15,668 nucleotides of DNA from an uncultured Lachnospiraceae bacterium (GTDB lineage Bacteria; Bacillota_A; Clostridia; Lachnospirales; Lachnospiraceae), in the NCBI GenBank assembly GCA_947564305.1, contig CANOBT010000129.1, positions 1-15,668 on the forward strand. The letters are read 5' to 3'. The position numbers and the translations under genes were made by a program. Under the pieces are notes generated by a model. It did not search any database, was not told the origin of the DNA, and saw only the letters and a list, made by a program, of their open reading frames with translations. Position 1 is the first letter of the stretch. Each line of letters starts with the position of its first letter. Below are positions 1 to 6,851 of the stretch, piece after piece.

Positions 1-48
1 GCGTTCAACTTACCTGACTTTCCCTTTTCCTGCTTTTCTTCGTATACA

Positions 49-99
49 GGAACATATCAACAATTTACTTTTATGTTAGTTTCATTTGGGGAACATATC
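49..99 (+). repeat. 10-bp direct repeat GGAACATATC upstream of the Rrf2 gene
   Basis: GGAACATATC occurs exactly at 49-58 and again at 90-99, a spacing of 41 bp or about four helical turns, upstream of the Rrf2-family gene that starts at 226. Rrf2 regulators commonly repress their own promoters, so a paired operator is possible. The repeats are not palindromic and no convincing -35/-10 pair was found between them and the gene, so the role is inferred. Confidence 0.3.
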
Positions 100-225
100 T
101 ATTCGCATGATACCAAAAGTTATCTTACTCAAACTTCCCACATCAAAAAAGGGATTCTCACATTGAAAAATCAATATATTTTTAGGGGAGATTGCAGGAG
201 CGTTAATTCAGAAAAAGGAGGCAAA

Positions 226-759
226 ATGAAATATTCCACACGATCGAGCGACGCTGTACACATTATGATCTTTATCCACCAGCATGACAGTAGTACGATT
301 ACGAGCGCTGATATTGCAAAAAGCATCCAGACAAATCCATCCTACGTGCGCCAGATTATGGCGCAGCTAAAAGCTGCCTGTATACTCCTAAGCTCCAAAG
401 GGCAGGCAACCCCGCAGCTTGCAAAAGCAACTTCGGAAATCACTCTGCCAGAGGTCTATAAAGCCGTGGAAAAAGAAAAGCCGCTATTGCACCTGGATAC
501 CCACACCAACCCGGAATGCGGAGTCGGTGTCAACATCCGGCTTGCTTTATCAGACTTTTATGCACAGATTCAGAAGGACTCAAAGGAAAACCTCCTGCAT
601 AAAAACGCTACAAAATTGCCAAAGCCAGAGACTGACTTTCTGCCGGTCCCTGGCTGTGGCTTATCCGGATTTCATTCTTCCGGGAAAATAATCTTGAATA
701 CAAAGAAGAAAATGACCATGGATACGCCGCCTGTGATGACTGTTACCAGGATGTTATAG
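226..759 (+). CDS. Rrf2-family transcriptional regulator with abnormal C-terminal tail
   Basis: This is a small winged-helix DNA-binding regulator of the Rrf2 family (YwnA-like branch). The start at 226 is set by AAAAAGGAGG ending 5 nt upstream; the frame stays open back to 73 but that extension has no ribosome site. Residues 1-60 give the family pattern: MKYSTRSSDAVHI, then a recognition region with TNPSYVRQIM. Residues 88-108 (LHLDTHTNPECGVGVNIRLA) match the conserved dimerisation part, with one cysteine at 98; the three-cysteine cluster of Fe-S Rrf2 proteins such as IscR is absent. Relatives usually end near 130-150 residues. Here the frame continues to 177, and the last 29 codons or so are antisense to the end of the convergent GtrA-like gene. 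A hairpin that probably terminates that gene also lies inside this tail. The normal stop was probably lost by a small deletion or frameshift, so the protein may be altered. Its target is unknown. Confidence 0.75.
   Translation: MKYSTRSSDAVHIMIFIHQHDSSTITSADIAKSIQTNPSYVRQIMAQLKAACILLSSKGQATPQLAKATSEITLPEVYKAVEKEKPLLHLDTHTNPECGVGVNIRLALSDFYAQIQKDSKENLLHKNATKLPKPETDFLPVPGCGLSGFHSSGKIILNTKKKMTMDTPPVMTVTRML
623..655 (-). terminator. Possible terminator for the glycosidase operon
   Basis: AGCCAGAGAC (623-632) and GTCCCTGGCT (646-655) form a 10-bp stem with a 13-nt loop. Read on the minus strand the one non-Watson-Crick position is a G-U pair; on the plus strand it is an A-C mismatch, so the hairpin suits minus-strand RNA. 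It lies 17 nt past the stop codon of the GtrA-like gene. The tract after the stem (TTGGCAATTTTG) is only moderately U-rich, so termination may be weak. Confidence 0.45.
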
Positions 760-1265
760 ACAGCCGGCCCAACATAGGCCACCGCAATGGGCATCCACAG
801 ATTATTAAATCCATTGCAGATCAGGGAGATGACTACCCAGGCAATCAGATACCACACCGCCTGATACACCACATTTCCGTGACTTTTGAACGTGATATTT
901 CTCTGTAAAGGAAAATTGATGCACTGAGCCAGGAAGGAGCCTGTTTCATAGCTGATAAAATAGCCCAGGCCGCCTCCGATCTTCACTGCCCCTGCAGCAT
1001 CTTTCAATACCTGATATCCCAGAAGGCTCCAGGTAAATTCCACTCCCAAAATTTTCACTGGTATCCGGGGCCACATAAATTTCATGGCAGCAAATTTCAT
1101 TCCCAAAATTCCCGGCATAAAAGTAAATACCAGATACTGAAATACCGTCACTCCCGTACTGAATATAAGAAAATAAAAAATCTGATACAGCCATTTTGCC
1201 AGTCCTGGATGCTTACCTGCAAAACCGCCCCAGATACTGTTCCATTTTCCTGCAATTCCTTCCAT
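672..1265 (-). CDS. GtrA-like multi-pass membrane protein
   Basis: This 197-residue polytopic membrane protein resembles the GtrA family, whose members take part in moving lipid-linked sugars across the membrane or in cell-wall and surface glycosylation. Hydrophobic segments lie roughly at 25-52, 95-118, 133-152 and 162-192. The residues FPLQRNITFKSHGN (118-131) resemble the conserved loop of GtrA-like proteins, which typically has an asparagine-arginine and a Thr-Phe before the third helix. An extra insertion at about 53-90 lengthens it over the usual 120-150 residues. The gene follows the cytoplasmic GH3 gene after a 26-nt gap, with a GGCGGG-type ribosome site, and is the last gene of the operon. 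Its presence with two beta-glycosidases suggests handling of glycosyl groups at the membrane, but the substrate is unknown. Family assignment is fairly good; function is inferred. Confidence 0.7.
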   Translation of the reverse strand: MEGIAGKWNSIWGGFAGKHPGLAKWLYQIFYFLIFSTGVTVFQYLVFTFMPGILGMKFAAMKFMWPRIPVKILGVEFTWSLLGYQVLKDAAGAVKIGGGLGYFISYETGSFLAQCINFPLQRNITFKSHGNVVYQAVWYLIAWVVISLICNGFNNLWMPIAVAYVGPAVYNILVTVITGGVSMVIFFFVFKIIFPEE

Positions 1266-1291
1266 TTTTTCACCCGCCTTCTGCTTTTCCT

Positions 1292-3712
1292 CTATTCTGT
1301 CATTAACTTTTTCTCATATGCTCTGTTGGCTCTGGCATTTCGGAAATAACCGCCTATGATTTTTCCAAGTCCCCGGAAAAAATGCCCGTTGACTGCCAGT
1401 ACCATTCCATCCACCATTTCCATGCTGACCGCTCCGTTTGTCATCTTTGCGATGCCCCTAAAAGGCATATTGTAAATAAACAGGATATTCAGATCCGGCT
1501 TTCCCTTTGCTTCACTTTTTTTCTTCATGGCAGTCAACCGACGGTATATCGCTCTGGCCAGCCAGCTTTTTGCGTAATACATCTGACAGATGGCGTCATT
1601 TCGTCCCAGTTCTCCGCTCCAGCTTCCGTCCGGAATGGAATGCCCTAAGAGCTTTGTATATTCTGCATCTTCTACCTGACGAATTTTTCCGGTATAGTAA
1701 GAAGGCAGTTCTTCCTTTGTGCATGGGTTCGTTTTAGTTGTGCCTGTTATGCTGACGCTCCCGGTCAGACGGATATCCATTACGCTGGCTCCCACCATAA
1801 TGCGGTAAGAACCGCCCTCCGTCTCCCATCCGCCGGTCTTCTCATTCCAGTAACGAAAGGTTTTGTTATCAAAGGAGATGGAAACTTCCCGGCTTTCTCC
1901 CTTTTTCAAAAAGATCTTGACAAATCCCTTCAATTCCTTCTCCGGGCGGAATACTTCTGCCCCCGGCAGTCCCACATACACCTGTACCACCTCGGCTCCG
2001 TCCATCTCCCCGGTATTTGTGACAGTGAGCGTGACGCCTTCTGCCGTTACCTTCAGATTGGAATATGCAAATTCTGTATAAGAAAGTCCATGACCAAAGG
2101 GATATTGTACCGCTGCCTTTGCCGTATCGTAATAACGATATCCCACATAGATACTTTCCCTGTACTCCGCAGTACGCTCCTTACTGGGGAAATAGTGGAA
2201 AGCCGGCGTATCTTCATAGCGCAGCGGATAGGTTTCATTTAAGCGCCCGGATGGATTGGCTTTTCCTGTCAGCAGATCCAAAAGAGCGCCTGCGCCTGCC
2301 TGACCGGTGAGATATCCGTGCAGGATTGCTTTACAGCAGGTATGCCAGGGCATTTCTACTGCGGAACCTCCGCTTAAAATCCCCACAATATTGGGATTTA
2401 CCTGATACAGTTCTTTTAAAAGCCGGATCTGATTTTCCGGTATTCGCATATGGCTCCGGTCCAGTCCCTCGGATTCGCTGAGCTCATCCAGCCCAAAGGC
2501 ATAAATGACCACATCCGCCTTTTTTGCCAGCTCTACCGCTTCTTTCAACTGTTCTTCATCCGGTTCGCCGTTTCGCTGGCAGCCCCTGGCCATGCCGACC
2601 ACCTGCAGATGATAATTCTCTACAGTCTGTGCCAGTGCCTCTACTTTCGTAGGATTCACCATAGAAGAACCGGCGCCCTGGTATCTGGGCGTAAATACAA
2701 AGTCGCCAATCAGAGCTGTCTTTGTCTTTGATTTCAAAGGAAGAATATTCCCCTCATTCTTCAGAAGCACCGCACTTTCCACGGCTGCTTTTTTTGCCAG
2801 TCTGTGATGAGCTTCCTGGTCAAAACCGGCATCCGGCAGAGCCGATTTTTTCAACGTCAGAATGGCGTCCAGCAGATCGTCCACACACGCATCCAATTCT
2901 TCCGTATCCAGTGTTTGATTCTCCACTGCCCGCAGAATCTCCCTGGCGGAGTCCAGGCCGGGGGCGGGCATCTCCAGATTGGAGCCGGCTTCCACACCTT
3001 TTACATGGTCATTGCTCCCGCCCCAGTCTGTCACCACGAAACCGTCAAATCCCCACTCGTCACGAAGGATCTCTTTCAGCAGATGCCGGTCTTCATTGGC
3101 ATAGACGCCGTTGATCTTATTGTAACTGCTCATAATGGATTTGGCATGGCCTTCTTTGACAGCAATCTCAAATCCGGTGAGATAAATCTCCCGCAGCGCC
3201 CGCTCATCCACCACAGAATCCATGGACATACGCCGCAGTTCCTGGCTGTTGGCCGCAAAATGCTTCAGGCAGGCATAGACGCCCTTTTTCTGGATTCCTC
3301 TTACATAGGCGGCTGCCATCTTGCCGGACAGATAAGGATCTTCGGAAAAATACTCAAAATTACGTCCGCACAAAGGACTTCTTTTGATATTTAATCCCGG
3401 ACCAAGAAGTACATTCACCTCCATGGCTTGGGCCTCCTCTCCCAGAGCTTCCCCGATCTCTTCTCCCAGCTGTTCATTCCAACTGTTGGCCACCGTCGCC
3501 GCCGTGGGAAAACAGGTTGCTTCCAGAGAAGCATTCAGCCCCAGGTGATCGCCGGCTCCCGCCTGCTTGCGGATTCCGTGCGGCCCGTCAGACAGGAAAA
3601 TGGAAGGGATTCCAAGACGTTTCACTTCCCGTGTTTCCCAGACCGTCCGGCCGCTTAAAATTGCAGCTTTTTCTTCCAGTGTCATCTGATCGATAAGCTC
3701 TTTGTGTTTCAT
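1292..3712 (-). CDS. Cytoplasmic glycoside hydrolase family 3 beta-glycosidase
   Basis: A retaining beta-glycosidase (probably beta-glucosidase) of 806 residues with the conventional GH3 order. The N-terminal barrel spans about 1-290, with SDGPHG (41-46), RNFEYFSEDP (117-126), KHFAANSQE (150-158) and the nucleophile Asp229 in VVTDWGG. The C-terminal alpha/beta domain spans about 305-550, with the likely acid/base Glu415 in SESEGLDRS. A fibronectin-III-like domain covers about 555-655. Residues 665-806 form an extra basic, partly hydrophobic extension (for example NMPFRGIAKMTNGAVSMEMV). No signal peptide is present, so it should act in the cytoplasm on imported di- or oligosaccharides. The start at 3712 has GGGGAGAGGAAG directly upstream; the frame is open 21 codons further, but that stretch includes an intercistronic hairpin and no ribosome site. 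It is the second gene of the operon, 64 nt after the permuted GH3 gene. Sugar and linkage specificity cannot be read from the sequence. Confidence 0.92.
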   Translation of the reverse strand: MKHKELIDQMTLEEKAAILSGRTVWETREVKRLGIPSIFLSDGPHGIRKQAGAGDHLGLNASLEATCFPTAATVANSWNEQLGEEIGEALGEEAQAMEVNVLLGPGLNIKRSPLCGRNFEYFSEDPYLSGKMAAAYVRGIQKKGVYACLKHFAANSQELRRMSMDSVVDERALREIYLTGFEIAVKEGHAKSIMSSYNKINGVYANEDRHLLKEILRDEWGFDGFVVTDWGGSNDHVKGVEAGSNLEMPAPGLDSAREILRAVENQTLDTEELDACVDDLLDAILTLKKSALPDAGFDQEAHHRLAKKAAVESAVLLKNEGNILPLKSKTKTALIGDFVFTPRYQGAGSSMVNPTKVEALAQTVENYHLQVVGMARGCQRNGEPDEEQLKEAVELAKKADVVIYAFGLDELSESEGLDRSHMRIPENQIRLLKELYQVNPNIVGILSGGSAVEMPWHTCCKAILHGYLTGQAGAGALLDLLTGKANPSGRLNETYPLRYEDTPAFHYFPSKERTAEYRESIYVGYRYYDTAKAAVQYPFGHGLSYTEFAYSNLKVTAEGVTLTVTNTGEMDGAEVVQVYVGLPGAEVFRPEKELKGFVKIFLKKGESREVSISFDNKTFRYWNEKTGGWETEGGSYRIMVGASVMDIRLTGSVSITGTTKTNPCTKEELPSYYTGKIRQVEDAEYTKLLGHSIPDGSWSGELGRNDAICQMYYAKSWLARAIYRRLTAMKKKSEAKGKPDLNILFIYNMPFRGIAKMTNGAVSMEMVDGMVLAVNGHFFRGLGKIIGGYFRNARANRAYEKKLMTE

Positions 3713-3742
3713 CTTCCTCTCCCCTTCTCTCATCACCTGAGA

Positions 3743-3768
3743 CTGCGGGCAGGCGTACCCGCCCGCAG
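3743..3768 (-). other. GC-rich intercistronic hairpin between the two GH3 genes
   Basis: CTGCGGGC (3743-3750) and GCCCGCAG (3761-3768) form a perfect 8-bp GC-rich stem with a 10-nt loop that can pair further inside. It sits between the stop of the upstream GH3 gene (3777) and the start of the downstream one (3712). No U-tract follows on the minus strand, so it is not a classical terminator. It may mark a processing or stability point that sets different levels of the two enzymes. Confidence 0.6.
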
Positions 3769-3776
3769 AATCCATG

Positions 3777-6638
3777 TTACATTTCTTTTTTCCGTTTTTG
3801 ATATCCTTTTATGATAACAATTTCCAGAGCCAGCAGTCCCAGAGCCAGAACTGCATCCACAGCGATTGCCGCCTTTTTCCAGCCTTCCATGCTCACATTT
3901 ACGTTATCGCCGTCATAGGCCCAGCTGCTTACTACCGTATACATGACATTTTTGCAGGCGCCTCGCATCTGAAGAACCGAAGTGGGATGGCTGGGGTCTG
4001 CCACATTGTTTTCCTCTCCGTCAAAGGTAGAGAGCATGGCATCCACGCCGTTTGCCAAAGCAGCATCTGCGTTCATAAAACCATGTCCGTTGTTGCGGAA
4101 GAAATCGGTCAGCGCCATTCCGCGGAATCCCCATTCATCCCGGAGAACCGTATTTAAAAGGCCGCTGTTTTCTCCGGTCCACTTATGTCCCAGAAAACTC
4201 CAGGAAACCATAACGGCATTAGCTCCGCCCTCTTTTACAGAAATCTCAAAAGGCTTTAAGTAAATCTCACGGATAGCCTGCTCGTTGGACCACACGCTTA
4301 CCATTTTTCCGTTGCCTTCATACAGGGCGTAATGCTTGATGTAAGAATATACTCCATATTCCATAGCTCCGGCCACGGCGTTTGCACCCATCTGTCCGGC
4401 CAGTACGCCGTCCTCGGAAAAATACTCATAATTGCGGGCGCCAAAGGGCGTTCTGTGGGTATTCATGCCTGGTGCATACCAGCCGTGGGCGCCCATTTCC
4501 TGACTCATCTTGCCCATGCTCTCTCCCCATGCCTTCGCCATCTCCTTGTTCCAGGTCGAGGCAATCACTACCTCAATGGGGAATCCCATGGAACCCACAC
4601 CGGTAAAATTATTGTTGATGGCCGCCGGTCCGTCAAAATCCAGGGTTCCCACTTTCCCTACCGACTCCATGGCTCCGGTCTGATATCCTGCCATGGCGAT
4701 CATCTCCGCCATCTCGTCTACTGTCAGCTGATCCAGAAGCGTTTCCCACCTTGGATCGTCATAATCCGCTCCTCTAAGGTCAGCCAGTTTCATACCGTTT
4801 TTCGCGCCGGTAACAGGCATAGTGTCATTGTCATTCAGATACGTCCGTTTATCAAAATTGCTGTTCAGATGGTATTCTGACACATAAGGTTCTTCCAACT
4901 CTGTTGTAACCGGAGCTTTCGTTGCTTCTGCCAGATTTGCGAATCCATCTGCTCTGGACAGGTAGGTCACATCGCCTGCCGCATCTTCAAATACATTCAC
5001 TGCCGCTATTTCGTCAGATGCTCTTTTGTTATCTCCATGATAGACGATTGTCTGGTCAACCGTATAGGTTTTCTGATCCAGAATGGTATGGGAATCGCTG
5101 TTGACAGACAACAGATATTCTCCTTCTTCCAACACATAGGCTTTTTCTTTCTGGTAATCATAGGAAGCCATATCTTCGATGGCAACCGTCACGGTTATTG
5201 TCTGGGACTCGCCCGGCTCCAGCAGATCGGTCTTTGCAAAATCTGCCAGATTCACGGACGCCTTTTCAATTCCCCCATTGGTATAAGGCGGATGGTAATA
5301 AAGTTCCACCACATCCTTGCCTGCAGTATTTCCGGTGTTGGTCACAGTTACATCTACGGAAAGCTCTCCGTCCTGTTCTTTCAGTTCTCCCATCTTCTGT
5401 TCAAATGTAGTATAACTTAAGCCATAGCCAAAGGAATACTGCACAGCCTTGTCGTAGTCCAGGATGCCTTCTTCCGCCGCAGTTTCATAAAAACGATAGC
5501 CTACATAGATTCCTTCTACATAATTCGTGAAAGAGGGTGCATATATCTGGGGCGTTCCGGCGTTCATGCCCTCCACCGCCAAGTCTGCCAGATTAGAATA
5601 ATCTCTTTTCTCTCCATTGTTCCACCAGGGCGCTGCAGTCATATCGTACATAAAGGTATCCGGCGTCCTTCCGGATGGACTGATCTCTCCACGGAAGATC
5701 TTCCCCAGGGCATTGAATCCCACATTTCCGGTTCCGGGGCACCACACCACTGCTTTGATGGATTCATATTCGTCCACAAATCCAAGTTCAAACTGGTTGG
5801 CGCCGTTGTAGAGAACAACAACCTCTTCAAAGTTGGAACAGACAAGCTCCACCATATCTTTTTCCGTCTGAGAAAGGGTCAGATAATGCTCTCCATCCGG
5901 AAAGTCCTTGTATTCTGTTGAATTATCGTCATAAGATGCCCTGCTTACATCCATAGGAATGTCATTATGGCCTTCTCCCGCTTTTCGAGAAAGAACGATG
6001 ACTGCCACATCGGAAAAATCTCTGGCGTTCTGCAGTAATTCTTCACTGTAAGAAGCCGCTGTCGGCTCCGGCAGTGTCCAGCTCTGCTTCTGGATCGACA
6101 TCTCCGGCTTGTCAGAACCGTAACTGTTATAAAAATCAACCAGTTCCTGATTCACTGCAAATCCTGCATTTTCCAGTCCCTTTGTCAGACTCACGATTTC
6201 GTACAGGTCATTGATGCCGCCGGAGCCGGCTCCCCCATAGGCCGGGTTGATGGATTCCCACCCGAACAGGTTCAGGTTCTCTACTCCGTCCAGGGGAAGA
6301 AGTCCGTCATTTTCCAGAAGGACGATTCCCTCTTCCATAATCTCTTCTGCTGTTTTTGCAGCTTCTGCGTTCGTTTCCTCGTTTACAGTTCCATTACCCA
6401 TGGCCAGGCCAATCAGGGTAGACATTGGCCCAAAGCAGATCATATTTACGCAAATCACGATGGCCAGCAGCACGGCCACTGCGGCTTCTCCTCTCACCAG
6501 AAACTTCCGGCTTTTTGACATGTTACGGCTTACAGCTATTGCTGCGATGCCAACCACCAGTGCGGTTATGATTCCTATGATATAGGGCTTGCACAACTGA
6601 AGGACGGCAAGGACATCTTCCATTTCAACACTGATCAT
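3777..6638 (-). CDS. Membrane-tethered, domain-permuted GH3 glycosidase
   Basis: A family-3 glycosidase of 953 residues with inverted domain order. Residues about 95-350 are the GH3 C-terminal alpha/beta domain, with the likely acid/base Glu222 in KAGEGHND. A fibronectin-III-like domain follows at about 400-520, with FGYGLSYTTFE (403-413) at its front. The catalytic barrel comes last at about 620-900, with FDGPAA (668-673), RNYEYFSED (735-743), KHYA (768-771) and nucleophile Asp845 in MALTDFF. Hydrophobic segments occur at about 16-37, 50-70 and 922-944. The acidic N-terminus, the basic SKSRKF loop after segment 1 and the basic KGYQKRKKEM tail predict N-out, catalytic part outside, C-terminus inside. 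The enzyme would then be held at the cell surface by both ends. Inverted GH3 enzymes are known in rumen Clostridia. The start at 6638 is set by GGAGGAG 5 nt upstream; a 7-codon longer frame would place that site inside the gene. It is the first gene of the operon. Substrate is unknown. Confidence 0.88.
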   Translation of the reverse strand: MISVEMEDVLAVLQLCKPYIIGIITALVVGIAAIAVSRNMSKSRKFLVRGEAAVAVLLAIVICVNMICFGPMSTLIGLAMGNGTVNEETNAEAAKTAEEIMEEGIVLLENDGLLPLDGVENLNLFGWESINPAYGGAGSGGINDLYEIVSLTKGLENAGFAVNQELVDFYNSYGSDKPEMSIQKQSWTLPEPTAASYSEELLQNARDFSDVAVIVLSRKAGEGHNDIPMDVSRASYDDNSTEYKDFPDGEHYLTLSQTEKDMVELVCSNFEEVVVLYNGANQFELGFVDEYESIKAVVWCPGTGNVGFNALGKIFRGEISPSGRTPDTFMYDMTAAPWWNNGEKRDYSNLADLAVEGMNAGTPQIYAPSFTNYVEGIYVGYRFYETAAEEGILDYDKAVQYSFGYGLSYTTFEQKMGELKEQDGELSVDVTVTNTGNTAGKDVVELYYHPPYTNGGIEKASVNLADFAKTDLLEPGESQTITVTVAIEDMASYDYQKEKAYVLEEGEYLLSVNSDSHTILDQKTYTVDQTIVYHGDNKRASDEIAAVNVFEDAAGDVTYLSRADGFANLAEATKAPVTTELEEPYVSEYHLNSNFDKRTYLNDNDTMPVTGAKNGMKLADLRGADYDDPRWETLLDQLTVDEMAEMIAMAGYQTGAMESVGKVGTLDFDGPAAINNNFTGVGSMGFPIEVVIASTWNKEMAKAWGESMGKMSQEMGAHGWYAPGMNTHRTPFGARNYEYFSEDGVLAGQMGANAVAGAMEYGVYSYIKHYALYEGNGKMVSVWSNEQAIREIYLKPFEISVKEGGANAVMVSWSFLGHKWTGENSGLLNTVLRDEWGFRGMALTDFFRNNGHGFMNADAALANGVDAMLSTFDGEENNVADPSHPTSVLQMRGACKNVMYTVVSSWAYDGDNVNVSMEGWKKAAIAVDAVLALGLLALEIVIIKGYQKRKKEM

Positions 6639-6643
6639 TTCTT

Positions 6644-6650
6644 CTCCTCC
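6644..6650 (-). promoter_or_regulatory. Ribosome binding site deciding the start of the permuted GH3 gene
   Basis: GGAGGAG lies 5 nt before the ATG at 6638. The upstream in-frame ATG at 6659 would put this site inside the coding region and has no site of its own, so 6638 is the start. Confidence 0.8.
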
Positions 6651-6722
6651 TGATTTCATTTCTTTTCGTTTTCATCCGCATCCGTCTGGCCAGTTCCCGG
6701 CTGCTTTTCATTCAGTGAGGTT

Positions 6723-6728
6723 ACTATA
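6723..6728 (-). promoter_or_regulatory. Probable -10 element of the GH3 operon promoter
   Basis: TATAGT on the minus strand matches a sigma-A -10 at five of six positions. At 17 bp upstream the hexamer reads ACGCAC, which does not resemble TTGACA. A good -10 without a -35, next to an upstream direct repeat, is the pattern of an activator-dependent promoter. The predicted transcript would have a leader of roughly 80 nt. Confidence 0.5.
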
Positions 6729-6756
6729 TCACTTATTCCTGTTTTGTGCGTGCTTT

Positions 6757-6790
6757 GGCATAAGATGCAGATATACGGCATGAAATGCAG
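6757..6790 (-). promoter_or_regulatory. Tandem 14-bp direct repeats, candidate LytTR activator site
   Basis: On the minus strand CTGCATTTCATGCC (6790-6777) and CTGCATCTTATGCC (6770-6757) match at 12 of 14 positions and are offset by 20 bp, about two helical turns. LytTR-family regulators (AgrA, ComE, VirR) bind two direct repeats with a period of about 21 bp just upstream of the -35 region. The cores GCATTTCATG and GCATCTTATG agree with the published LytTR half-site pattern at about 8 and 7 of 10 positions. The promoter-proximal copy ends about 6 bp upstream of the -35 position of the GH3 operon, and a LytTR gene lies just upstream. Binding itself is inferred. Confidence 0.55.
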
Positions 6791-6821
6791 CTCTCTTTTT
6801 CTCTGCAGGCCGAATGAAAAC

Positions 6822-6851
6822 AAAAACCCAGAGGCTGCATCAGTCTCTGGG
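6822..6851 (-). terminator. Rho-independent terminator of the LytTR/kinase operon
   Basis: On the minus strand CCCAGAG (6851-6845) pairs with CTCTGGG (6833-6827) and is followed at once by TTTTTG, then TTTT. The hairpin includes the kinase stop codon (6842-6840), so the last codons form the 5' arm of the stem. It separates the regulator operon from the GH3 promoter. Confidence 0.9.

Noticed and set aside
73..225. 51-codon N-terminal extension of the Rrf2 protein
   Set aside because: The Rrf2 fold begins at MKYSTR, which follows a strong AAAGGAGG; the extension is low-complexity leader sequence.
3713..3775. 21-codon N-terminal extension of the cytoplasmic GH3
   Set aside because: It contains the GC-rich intercistronic hairpin, lacks a ribosome site, and a good site precedes the ATG at 3712.
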